From contig JAGLYJ010000024.1 in assembly GCA_023132365.1 (NCBI GenBank), forward strand, positions 1 through 15,124: DNA of 15,124 nucleotides, given 5' to 3'. Source of the stretch: Mycoplasmatota bacterium. GTDB taxonomy: Bacteria; Bacillota_I; Bacilli_A; Izemoplasmatales; Hujiaoplasmataceae. A program made the translations under genes and the position numbers. Positions 1 to 6,027 of the stretch are shown here, piece after piece (within the stretch, counting starts at the first letter, position 1; every line of letters starts with the position of its first letter). The notes under the pieces are model-generated. The model saw only the letters and a list, made by a program, of their open reading frames with translations, was not told where the DNA came from and searched no databases.

Positions 1-830
1 CCTGTATTGAATTTTGATGTATAATATATTGTTCCAAGAATATTTGCTTCTTTCTCATATACTCCAATAATATCTGTGAATTGATTGCTAGTTATAGTTT
101 CATTATCGTATGTTGTTGATATGGTTTGAGCATCATCGTTCACTTGAATCACTTTTTCGATAAAATACTCATTTAAGCCAAAGTCAAAATATATCACTAC
201 ATAATCTCCTATTTCAATGTTATTTGGGTTAAATTTATGTATTTGAACGATATCTAGGTACATGGTTTGATTAATATTTTGGTCCTGTATAATTGCACTA
301 ATATATGAGCGATTCAATATATTATACTGATAATCAGAGTCTTTTCGGTGTAACGTCATGATTCCAATGTTTATTACGAATAGACCAATCAGAGTGAAGA
401 AAATATATAGAATAATCTTTCGTTTAAGAGGTTTATGTTTCTTAGGTTTTGCCTCTAAACCAAAAATTTTCGATAATGCGCCTTGAAGTTGTACTCTGTC
501 TTGTTTGGAGAAGTCATGATTCAAGCCACTTTCATCCTCTTTATCGGAATCTTGATATATTGTTGATTTCAACTGATAACGAGCAACCATCTCTACAATG
601 TCCATATCGGGTTCAATACACTTATCCATTTCGTCAATATAGAATACTTGAGGACTTACATTGTAGAACTCTGAAATATTCAATAGAGTTTCCATATCTG
701 GTTCTCGCAAGTTACTTTCATACCGGGAGTAAGCTTGCCTAGAAATACCCAAAAACTCAGCAACTTCGAGTTGAGTATTGTTGCTGTTTTTGCGTAATTC
801 CTTTAAAATATTTGCTGTATTTGGTTTCAT
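1..830 (-). CDS. Membrane-anchored XRE-family transcriptional regulator with extracytoplasmic domain (partial, 3' end beyond left edge)
   Basis: Reading leftward from ATG at 830-828, the frame stays open for 276 codons to the window edge, so the C-terminus is missing. Residues about 5-62 form a typical XRE/Cro-CI helix-turn-helix (LKELRKN, then TQLEVAEFLGISRQAYSRYE, then PDMETLLNISEFYNVS). A charged linker (about 90-137, ending in PKKHKPLKRK) leads to one membrane helix at about 138-158, so residues after about 160 should lie outside the cell. That outer part has the rhythm of a signal-peptidase I/S24-S26 fold (DIVQIHKFNPNNIEIGDYVV at 193-212, then EYFIEKVIQV, then DIIGVYEKEANILGTIYY), but I see no catalytic Ser-Met-x-Pro or His/Lys equivalent. 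I infer a sensor rather than an enzyme. The ribosome site is AAAGGA about 6 nt before the start. The HTH and membrane helix are secure; the fold assignment is tentative. Confidence 0.85.
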   Translation of the reverse strand, partial: MKPNTANILKELRKNSNNTQLEVAEFLGISRQAYSRYESNLREPDMETLLNISEFYNVSPQVFYIDEMDKCIEPDMDIVEMVARYQLKSTIYQDSDKEDESGLNHDFSKQDRVQLQGALSKIFGLEAKPKKHKPLKRKIILYIFFTLIGLFVINIGIMTLHRKDSDYQYNILNRSYISAIIQDQNINQTMYLDIVQIHKFNPNNIEIGDYVVIYFDFGLNEYFIEKVIQVNDDAQTISTTYDNETITSNQFTDIIGVYEKEANILGTIYYTSKFNT

Positions 831-896
831 AAGCTGTCCTTTAAATAACCCTGTTGAATATAGTGAAAATAATATAGAGCTATACCCTTCTCTAGT

Positions 897-925
897 ATTA
901 TATTACAGGATATTCGACATGTCAA
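897..925 (-). promoter_or_regulatory. Sigma-A promoter of the membrane XRE regulator
   Basis: On the minus strand, TTGACA (920-925) is followed by a 17-bp spacer and TATAAT (897-902), an exact consensus. It would start transcription near 890, giving a leader of about 60 nt before the regulator's ATG. Confidence 0.85.
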
Positions 926-941
926 TAGATTAAATCATTTA

Positions 942-958
942 TGCACCAAAATGGTGCA
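942..958. promoter_or_regulatory. Perfect inverted repeat, candidate operator
   Basis: TGCACCAAAATGGTGCA is a 7-bp perfect dyad with a 3-bp centre. It lies 16 bp upstream of the -35 box of the XRE regulator promoter. No T-run follows it, so it is more likely a protein-binding site than a terminator. The protein that binds is unknown; autoregulation by the adjacent XRE protein is a guess. Confidence 0.45.
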
Positions 959-1101
959 CACGTATATATTTAGCGTAGTATATGTAAACTAGTATATAGT
1001 TGATTAGTATGGAATTTGAAGAGAACATGTTGATAACATCGTTTGCATATAGGATTTAGTTTCAACAGAATGTGACATTGAAATTAATTACTTTGATTTT
1101 T

Positions 1102-1126
1102 TTTGAACGTATATTTGAACGTATAT
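1102..1126. repeat. Tandem 12-bp direct repeat upstream of the MATE promoter
   Basis: Two exact head-to-tail copies of TTTGAACGTATA (1102-1113 and 1114-1125) lie just upstream of the MATE promoter -35 box (1143). One-helical-turn spacing would suit an activator site, but chance in AT-rich DNA is possible. Confidence 0.4.
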
Positions 1127-1142
1127 ATAATAAATATATTTA

Positions 1143-1171
1143 TTGACTATATCTTGATAAAATTATATAAT
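1143..1171 (+). promoter_or_regulatory. Sigma-A promoter of the MATE/phosphodiesterase operon
   Basis: TTGACT (1143-1148), a 17-bp spacer and TATAAT (1166-1171). Only one base differs from consensus. Predicted start of transcription is near 1178, about 68 nt before the MATE start codon. Confidence 0.8.
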
Positions 1172-1245
1172 TTATAAGCATACTTGGTATATATAAATAT
1201 ACAATGTATTAAGCGCAATCTTTTAAGAGAAAATGGGCTATCTTA

Positions 1246-2625
1246 ATGAGTTTAGAAATGGAAAGAAAATCAAATTTAATATTATACAATAACCCAATTT
1301 GGAAAGGGATAGTATCTTTGGCTCTCCCTGTCTTTTTAGCAAACATATTAAAAACAGTCCATGATTTAGTAGATACTTATTTTTTAGGACAAATTACTGA
1401 TCCGATAGTAGCTACCCAAATGCAAAGCGGTATTAGCCTAACTTGGCCTATATTCTTTGTTTTTATTGCTTTTGGTATGGGTTTAAGTGTGGCTGGGAAT
1501 GCATTAGTTGGACAGCATATCGGTAATAAAGATCACGTGAACGCACAAAAATATGCCACTAATACTATCTATGTGTCGATAATATTAGGTGTTTTATTTA
1601 CCATAATTGCATTTTTCTTTTCTCCAATTATTCTCAAACTAATGAATGTACAAGGGGATACCTTGAAATATGCAATATTATATATAAGAATTCGTTCATT
1701 TGAGCTGCCTATTTTATTCCTATCTTATGCTTTTCAATCGATTAGAAGAGCTGCGGGAGATACTACTACACCAGTGCTTATAAGCACTTTTGCAATTGTA
1801 GTTAATATTATATTAACTCCAGTACTTGTTTTAGTATTCAATATGGGAATAACCGGAGCGGCGTTAGCAACTTTATTTGCACATATATTAATGTTACCAC
1901 TATTACTTTATTTTTTAGTTAAATCAAAAAAAGGTTTGGTAGTTTCCTTCAAAGTCTCAAATATAAATATTCCAATTATTAAAGATATATTTAAAATTGG
2001 ATTACCCGCTTCAACAGGTCAGTCAATTCAAGCAGTAGGTTTTATATTCTTACAAGCTTTCATATATTCCTATACCGAGGCAGTTACCTCAGCTTTCTTT
2101 ATTGGTAATAGAATCAATTCTATTATTATGTTTCCAGTATCCTCCATTAGCGCTATAGTAGCTGTTTATGTTGCTCAAAATATTGGGGCGGGAAATATAA
2201 AAAGAGCGAAGTCAGCGGTTAAGCAGGGCATTTTAATGAGTGTTTCATTTATGGTTATTGGAGTATTATTGATTTTGCCGTTTAGAACCTTTTTAGTTTC
2301 AATATTTACGCACAATGAAGCCACTGTTACTTATGCTACAGAGTATATGATTTTTGTTGGAATGAGTTTACCATTTGTTGGTATATTCCAAAATTTCTTA
2401 TCAACATTTCAAGGGAGTGGAGATACTAAATTTTCATTCTGGTTAGCAATAATTAGATTGTGGTGTTTCAGATTGCCACTAGTTGCATTATTTATATATT
2501 TAACTGATTTAGGACCATCGGGCATATGGTATGCGATGTTAATCAGTAATATATTAGCAACTATAGTAGGAACCATTTTTTACTTAAAAGTTAAATTCAC
2601 TCCAAAAATAAGATTAGCTATTTAA
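1246..2625 (+). CDS. MATE-family multidrug/cation efflux transporter
   Basis: A 459-aa, almost wholly hydrophobic protein of the usual MATE length, expected to span the membrane 12 times and to export cationic drugs or metabolites in exchange for Na+ or H+. The two-fold internal symmetry of the family is visible: VGQHIGNKDHVNAQK (88-102) in the first half matches VAQNIGAGNIKRAKSA (309-324) in the second, and RRAAGDTTTPV (167-177) matches FQGSGDTKFSF (388-398). The substrate cannot be told from sequence. No strong Shine-Dalgarno precedes ATG 1246 (only a distant AAGAGA). ATG 1258 in the same frame is an alternative that would remove four residues. It is followed after 15 bp by a phosphodiesterase-like gene with a good ribosome site and no terminator between, so the two are probably co-transcribed. 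Confidence 0.93.
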   Translation: MSLEMERKSNLILYNNPIWKGIVSLALPVFLANILKTVHDLVDTYFLGQITDPIVATQMQSGISLTWPIFFVFIAFGMGLSVAGNALVGQHIGNKDHVNAQKYATNTIYVSIILGVLFTIIAFFFSPIILKLMNVQGDTLKYAILYIRIRSFELPILFLSYAFQSIRRAAGDTTTPVLISTFAIVVNIILTPVLVLVFNMGITGAALATLFAHILMLPLLLYFLVKSKKGLVVSFKVSNINIPIIKDIFKIGLPASTGQSIQAVGFIFLQAFIYSYTEAVTSAFFIGNRINSIIMFPVSSISAIVAVYVAQNIGAGNIKRAKSAVKQGILMSVSFMVIGVLLILPFRTFLVSIFTHNEATVTYATEYMIFVGMSLPFVGIFQNFLSTFQGSGDTKFSFWLAIIRLWCFRLPLVALFIYLTDLGPSGIWYAMLISNILATIVGTIFYLKVKFTPKIRLAI

Positions 2626-2640
2626 AGCAGAGGGAGTATT

Positions 2641-3759
2641 ATGAGAAATATTGTTTTTCCAGACTACAACAAATGTTTGATGAATATTAGCACTTCAATA
2701 ATAAAGCATTATGGTGTAGAAACTAAATTTTCAACTTTATCTATTTTAGATAAGGAATTAAATAAGAATTATCGCAACGTTGTTGTTATTCTAGTTGATG
2801 CAATGGGATCAGAGATATTAAAAAAACACCAAGCGGAATCGGTGTTTTTAAGAAATCATCAAGTAGATACATTAACATCTGTATTTCCATCAACAACTGT
2901 GGCAGCCACAACAAGTATCTTAACAGCTAAACCTCCAGTAAATACTGGTTGGATTGGTTGGCTTCAATATGTTAAGGAAGAAGATAGATCAGTTATATTT
3001 TTCTTTAATAAGGATTTTTATGATAGTGAACATGAATTTGATTATAATGTAAGCGAAAAGTATGTTCCTGTAACAAAAATATATAATTTAATTGAAGAAA
3101 AAAGCGGCGATGTAATTACTAAAGAAATATTTCCTGAATTTAGAGTGCCAGAACACAAAGCGTTTAAAGATATTTGTAACAGTGTACTAAGAGAAACCAA
3201 AGAAGAAGGAAAACATTTTATTTACGCCTATTGGGATAAATTAGATACTTACTTGCACGAAGTTGGAACAGAATCTATAAAGGTAAAAAAACATATACAA
3301 GAGATTGATAACGATATTAGAGATTTATTTGAAGAATTAGATGATGATTCTATAGTAATTATTACCGCTGATCACGGACAAATTGACGTTGAAGAAGTTC
3401 CTTTATGGGATTACTCAGAAATTACTGAAACATTTAAGCATAATCCTTCCATCGAAGCTAGAGCGACCGCTTTCTTTATTAAAACCGGATTAGAGGAACA
3501 ATTTGTTAATAATTTCAATAAACACTTTAGAGATAGTTTTATATTATATAAATCAGAAGATTTTCTTAATAGTAAGTTATTAGGAGATGATGTAGCTCAT
3601 AAAAAAGTTAAAGAATTTATTGGTGATTACATTGCAATAGCAATAGATAAGTATTCATTTAAATTGGTTAACTCTAAAAGAGGTTTTACTGCTCAGCACG
3701 CTGGGTTAACAAAAGATGAGATGTTAATACCATTAATTGTATATTCACCAAAAAAATAA
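2641..3759 (+). CDS. Alkaline-phosphatase-superfamily protein (nucleotide pyrophosphatase/phosphodiesterase-like)
   Basis: A 372-aa soluble protein with no signal peptide, preceded by AGAGGGAG at a good distance from the ATG. It carries the metal-binding and nucleophile pattern of the type I phosphodiesterase/NPP branch: D53 in VILVDAMGS, the predicted nucleophile T86 in VFPSTTVAATTSILTA, D202 and H206 in DKLDTYLHEVG, D244-H245 in IITADHGQ, and H353 in TAQHAGL near the C-terminus. Such enzymes hydrolyse phosphomonoesters or diesters with two zinc (or Mn) ions; the actual substrate is unknown. The cytoplasmic location is unusual, since many NPPs act outside the cell. It is the last gene of a two-gene unit with the MATE transporter and ends at a strong terminator. 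Confidence 0.85.
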   Translation: MRNIVFPDYNKCLMNISTSIIKHYGVETKFSTLSILDKELNKNYRNVVVILVDAMGSEILKKHQAESVFLRNHQVDTLTSVFPSTTVAATTSILTAKPPVNTGWIGWLQYVKEEDRSVIFFFNKDFYDSEHEFDYNVSEKYVPVTKIYNLIEEKSGDVITKEIFPEFRVPEHKAFKDICNSVLRETKEEGKHFIYAYWDKLDTYLHEVGTESIKVKKHIQEIDNDIRDLFEELDDDSIVIITADHGQIDVEEVPLWDYSEITETFKHNPSIEARATAFFIKTGLEEQFVNNFNKHFRDSFILYKSEDFLNSKLLGDDVAHKKVKEFIGDYIAIAIDKYSFKLVNSKRGFTAQHAGLTKDEMLIPLIVYSPKK

Positions 3760-3785
3760 GCCACAAAATTGTGGCTTTTTCTATT
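3758..3785. terminator. Bidirectional intrinsic terminator between convergent genes
   Basis: AAGCCACAA-AA-TTGTGGCTT (3758-3777) forms a 9-bp stem, followed by T-rich sequence on the plus strand and by ATTTTTT on the minus strand. It can stop both the phosphodiesterase operon and mgsA. Confidence 0.85.
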
Positions 3786-4143
3786 TCAATGAATGAATCA
3801 TATGCTCCGCAGTAGAACTATTAGTTGCTAAAGGAATTTTATATACATCGCTTAATCTTAATAAAGCACTAACGTCCGGTTCGTGAGGCTGAGCGGTTAG
3901 CGGATCTCTAAAGAAGAAAATTATATCAATTTTTCCGTTTGCAACGCTAGCACCAATTTCTTGGTCCCCACCTAAGGGTCCGGATTTAAAGCATTTAACA
4001 TTTAGCCCAGTAGCTTCAATAATTCTATGGCCTGTAGTACCAGTGGCTACCAAATCGTGGTTCTTCAAAATATGTTTATATTTGTTTACAAATTCAAGCA
4101 TTTCTGGTTTCATTTTGTTGTGAGCAATTAGTGCTACTTTCAT
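3781..4143 (-). CDS. mgsA: Methylglyoxal synthase
   Basis: A 120-aa protein that converts dihydroxyacetone phosphate to methylglyoxal and phosphate, a bypass that frees phosphate when sugar phosphates pile up. Every catalytic residue known from the E. coli enzyme is present with a constant offset of 11: H8 (H19), D60 in GPLGGDQ (D71), D80 in FFRDPL (D91), H87 (H98) and D90 (D101). The phosphate-binding ATGTTGHRI stretch is also clear. The block RDPLTAQPHEPDVSAL is of Bacillus type. The protein stops at SLK, about 17 residues shorter at the C-terminus than the B. subtilis enzyme; the core is intact. The ribosome site is AAAGAGGT, 8 nt before the ATG. Monocistronic, ending at the shared terminator. 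Confidence 0.96.
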   Translation of the reverse strand: MKVALIAHNKMKPEMLEFVNKYKHILKNHDLVATGTTGHRIIEATGLNVKCFKSGPLGGDQEIGASVANGKIDIIFFFRDPLTAQPHEPDVSALLRLSDVYKIPLATNSSTAEHMIHSLK

Positions 4144-4179
4144 ATTAAATACCTCTTTATAGGGTGTGTCATTATTAAT

Positions 4180-4190
4180 ATTATAACATG
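4180..4190 (-). promoter_or_regulatory. Extended -10 promoter of mgsA
   Basis: On the minus strand, TGTTATAAT (TATAAT at 4180-4185) forms a TGn-extended -10. No good -35 box is seen at 16-18 bp, as is common for extended -10 promoters. Confidence 0.55.
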
Positions 4191-4236
4191 TTAAGTTTAT
4201 ACATAAGAGTTTTTTAGAAGTTTGGGAAAAATATTC

Positions 4237-4265
4237 TTGCTTTTTAAAAATCGATTTGATATAAT
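4237..4265 (+). promoter_or_regulatory. Promoter of tRNA-Tyr
   Basis: TTGCTT (4237-4242), a 17-bp spacer and TATAAT (4260-4265) preceded by TGA, giving an extended -10. Predicted start is near 4272, about 20 nt before the mature tRNA 5' end. Confidence 0.75.
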
Positions 4266-4293
4266 GTAGTAGCGTTAAAATGAATTAAAATAC

Positions 4294-4378
4294 GGAGGGG
4301 TAGCGAAGTGGCTAAACGCGGTAGACTGTAAATCTACTCCCAACGGGTTCGGCGGTTCGAAACCGTCCCCCTCCACCA
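4294..4378 (+). tRNA. tRNA-Tyr (anticodon GTA)
   Basis: The 85-nt cloverleaf closes fully. The acceptor GGAGGGG (4294-4300) pairs with CCCCTCC (4368-4374), followed by A and an encoded CCA (4376-4378). The anticodon stem GTAGA/TCTAC flanks loop CTGTAAA with anticodon GTA at 4328-4330. The T arm is GGCGG-TTCGAAA-CCGTC (one G-T pair). The long variable arm fits a class II bacterial tRNA-Tyr. It is a single tRNA unit with its own promoter and terminator. Confidence 0.97.
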
Positions 4379-4389
4379 CTTAATAAACT

Positions 4390-4416
4390 AATCAGCTAAA
4401 TCGGCTGATTTTTTTT
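4390..4416 (+). terminator. Intrinsic terminator after tRNA-Tyr
   Basis: AATCAGC (4390-4396), a 7-nt loop and GCTGATT (4404-4410), running into T's at 4409-4416. It overlaps the stop codon of the convergent unknown gene and may weakly serve that strand too. Confidence 0.85.
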
Positions 4417-4704
4417 ATGGGAGATTAGAGAATTCAATTCTTGAAGTAAGTTATAGCTTTTGATATGTGACGTCTTATTGTAAATGAATTTGTCTTCTTT
4501 AATTTGATCAATAGTAGTTTCATACCACTTAATTATTTTTTTTGTCAAGAAGATAATTGATTTATCATCTTGAGGATACTTCTTTCCTTGGAGTTGATTG
4601 GTATAACTAACAATAAAATCATCAGTTGAATATTGTTTTATTGTCTTTGAAATTCCATCTAATTCAAATGCGATTATTTGCCTTATTCTGTCTAGATTAT
4701 CCAT
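4396..4704 (-). CDS. Hypothetical protein downstream of the putative pheromone gene
   Basis: A 102-aa soluble protein that I do not recognise. It is lysine-, isoleucine- and asparagine-rich, reads as mostly alpha-helical (for example FLTKKIIKWYETTIDQIKED at about 52-71), and has no membrane segment, cysteine or obvious motif. A stop codon lies immediately before its ATG, so the start is fixed at 4704 if it is a gene. No Shine-Dalgarno is visible (upstream is TTTAAATATATAA), which lowers confidence. It lies on the same strand as, and about 100 bp downstream of, the 43-aa peptide gene, with a strong hairpin (4737-4768) between them and no clear promoter of its own. It could be an effector reached by read-through of that hairpin, or a weakly expressed independent gene. 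Its TAG stop falls inside the tRNA-Tyr terminator. Confidence 0.55.
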   Translation of the reverse strand: MDNLDRIRQIIAFELDGISKTIKQYSTDDFIVSYTNQLQGKKYPQDDKSIIFLTKKIIKWYETTIDQIKEDKFIYNKTSHIKSYNLLQELNSLISHKKNQPI

Positions 4705-4736
4705 TTATATATTTAAATAATGAGTGCATTTTTATA

Positions 4737-4768
4737 TCGAAAATGTAGATTCTCATCTACTTTTTCGA
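4737..4768. terminator. Long perfect hairpin downstream of the peptide gene (terminator or attenuator)
   Basis: The arms TCGAAAA+GTAGAT and ATCTAC+TTTTCGA pair over 13 bp with one T-T mismatch (4744/4761) and a 4-nt loop TCTC (4751-4754). U-rich sequence on either side makes it terminator-like on both strands. On the minus strand it lies 35 bp after the peptide stop codon and 32 bp before the unknown 102-aa gene. Confidence 0.65.
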
Positions 4769-4803
4769 CTACTTGGAGAATTTTATCTTATGCTGTATAA
4801 TAC

Positions 4804-4935
4804 TTATAGATTAGGTTCGCCGACTTGAACATCTGTTACAGCTTCTGGATCCATAGACATGTTTCCGGAAACGACTGAACTTATACAAAACACAGATAAA
4901 AACAATACAAGTAGTAATGCAATTATCTTATTCAT
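4804..4935 (-). CDS. Small secreted peptide, candidate RRNPP pheromone precursor (43 aa)
   Basis: Minus-strand ATG (4935-4933) to TAA (4806-4804). A near-ideal Shine-Dalgarno, GAGGAGGAG, ends 6 nt before the start, the best in this half of the window, which argues for real translation. The product begins MNKIIALLLVLFLSVFCISS, a short basic N-region and a long hydrophobic core, and continues with a plausible signal-peptidase site after VVSG (residues 21-24). The remaining tail is 19 residues (NMSMDPEAVTDVQVGEPNL), acidic with no further cysteine. It has no lipobox. Size, architecture and the divergent position beside an HTH-TPR regulator match pheromone precursors such as PapR or Phr/SHP peptides. 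By analogy, the active signal would be a C-terminal fragment re-imported by an oligopeptide permease. That role is inference; the open frame, ribosome site and signal-like sequence are seen directly. Confidence 0.75.
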   Translation of the reverse strand: MNKIIALLLVLFLSVFCISSVVSGNMSMDPEAVTDVQVGEPNL

Positions 4936-4949
4936 TATTCTCCTCCTCT

Positions 4950-4965
4950 AAACTAATAATAGTTT
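4950..4965. promoter_or_regulatory. Inverted repeat AAACTA-N4-TAGTTT, candidate operator
   Basis: A perfect 6-bp dyad with centre ATAA lies just upstream of the peptide gene's Shine-Dalgarno and covers a possible minus-strand -10 (TATTAT, 4956-4961). It is placed to control the peptide gene, the regulator or both. Confidence 0.45.
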
Positions 4966-4984
4966 TAAAGAAGGGTGAATATAA

Positions 4985-4999
4985 GGACCATCCTGGTCC
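4985..4999. promoter_or_regulatory. Inverted repeat GGACCA-TCC-TGGTCC upstream of the RRNPP-like regulator
   Basis: A perfect 6-bp GC-rich dyad in an AT-rich gap, ending 13 bp before the regulator's ATG and with no T-run. It could be an operator or an RNA hairpin near the ribosome site. The same GGACC/GGTCC arms recur in the terminator after the gene (5947-5961). Confidence 0.4.
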
Positions 5000-5012
5000 G
5001 GTTTGGAGCACT

Positions 5013-5939
5013 ATGAGAAAAAACATACAAAATTATGCTTATCACCTTGATTATTTGAGGAGAGAGTATAAAATGACCGTTGAACAGTTATGCGAAGGAA
5101 TTTGTGATACTAGAACATATAGAAGATATATTGCCGCAGAAAGAAAAATAACTCCGGATAAAATAGTTGATTTTTGTAATAGGATAGGAATTAGTCCAAG
5201 CGATTTTTTTTATAATTCTAAAACTAGAGAAAGAGAAGAACTCAATAGAATAAGAGATTTATACCAAAATATTGTGAATTTTGATTACACAAATTTTTTT
5301 GTGAAACTTAAAAAAATTAAAAGACAAAGACTACTGAACTTTCAAAATGTGAGATACTTAGATTTTTGTGTTACAAAGGCTAATCACGAGACAAAGAAAA
5401 TATTGGATAATCAGGCTTATGATATTTTATGTAACCTGTGCGATTATCCTAATTGCCTCAAAAAAAGCGTATATGATTTCGTAGACATTATCTCGCTTAA
5501 TTTTATTGCGAAATTGGAAGTTAAAATTAAAAAAACTATTGCTTTAAATAGATTAAATGAAATATTGAATCAGAATTTGATATACATAAGTTCGGAATCG
5601 AAGCTCATTCTTCCAGAAGTGTATGCAAATGTAAGTTTGTATCTCGGTCGATTAAAACAATATCCAGAGGCATTAAGTATTGCGGATGAAGGGATTGGTT
5701 ACTGTCTGAAGCACAGTAATCTAAGTGCTTTGACACACTTAAGATATATGAGAGCTTATTGTTTGCTTGTACAAGGAAACAGAAAAGATGCTGAAGTTGA
5801 AGCTTTGAGATGTTTAGGGATTGCCTTTGGTAAAGATAATAAATATGAAATTGAGATGTTTACAAGAGTACTCTCAAAAGATTTTAATATGGATATGTTT
5901 AATCTATTTAAGAAATATGAATATAAATTATCATCATAA
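5013..5939 (+). CDS. RRNPP-type (Rgg/PlcR-like) HTH-TPR transcriptional regulator
   Basis: A 308-aa soluble protein. Residues about 8-68 are an XRE helix-turn-helix of the kind in peptide-responsive regulators (YKMTVEQLCEGICDTRTYRR, then ITPDKIVDFCNRIGISPSDFF). The remainder is all helical, with TPR-like pairs at about 203-233 (VYANVSLYLGRLKQYPEALS) and 238-270 (LRYMRAYCLLVQGNRKDAEV). HTH plus a TPR receptor domain of about 300 aa is the RRNPP plan, in which an imported peptide binds the TPR domain and alters DNA binding. I choose ATG 5013, with GGAG 4 nt upstream. An in-frame ATG at 4917 would add 32 residues unlike an HTH lead-in and would lie inside the opposite-strand peptide gene. The divergent small secreted peptide is the natural partner. 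The gene is monocistronic with its own terminator. The family is likely; the pairing is inferred. Confidence 0.85.
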   Translation: MRKNIQNYAYHLDYLRREYKMTVEQLCEGICDTRTYRRYIAAERKITPDKIVDFCNRIGISPSDFFYNSKTREREELNRIRDLYQNIVNFDYTNFFVKLKKIKRQRLLNFQNVRYLDFCVTKANHETKKILDNQAYDILCNLCDYPNCLKKSVYDFVDIISLNFIAKLEVKIKKTIALNRLNEILNQNLIYISSESKLILPEVYANVSLYLGRLKQYPEALSIADEGIGYCLKHSNLSALTHLRYMRAYCLLVQGNRKDAEVEALRCLGIAFGKDNKYEIEMFTRVLSKDFNMDMFNLFKKYEYKLSS

Positions 5940-5940
5940 T

Positions 5941-5969
5941 AAAAACGGACCTGCTCGGTCCTTTTTTTT
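5941..5969 (+). terminator. Intrinsic terminator of the RRNPP-like regulator
   Basis: GGACC (5947-5951), loop TGCTC, GGTCC (5957-5961), then eight T's (5962-5969). Confidence 0.9.
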
Positions 5970-6027
5970 ACGCTATTGAGATAATAATAATATATATCGT
6001 GATTTTTAAAATGGATTAATTTTTGAT

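Larger units (their letters stand above)
831..1245. other. 415-bp intergenic control region between divergent genes
   Basis: No credible gene is seen on either strand. The stretch holds the leftward consensus promoter (897-925), a perfect dyad TGCACCA-AAA-TGGTGCA (942-958), a smaller dyad ATGTT-GAT-AACAT (1027-1039), a tandem 12-bp repeat TTTGAACGTATA (1102-1125) and the rightward MATE promoter (1143-1171). The rest is AT-rich with scattered TAGTATAT repeats (around 976-998). The density of dyads suggests that both divergent units are controlled here; that is inference. Confidence 0.6.

Noticed and set aside
449..742. 97-codon plus-strand frame
   Set aside because: It lies opposite the XRE regulator reading frame, has no ribosome site and encodes no recognisable domain; a shadow of the leftward gene.
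4917..5012. Upstream in-frame ATG 4917 extending the RRNPP-like regulator by 32 residues
   Set aside because: It has no ribosome site, the extra residues do not precede the HTH in this family, and the segment overlaps the opposite-strand peptide gene and the control region. ATG 5013 with GGAG is preferred.
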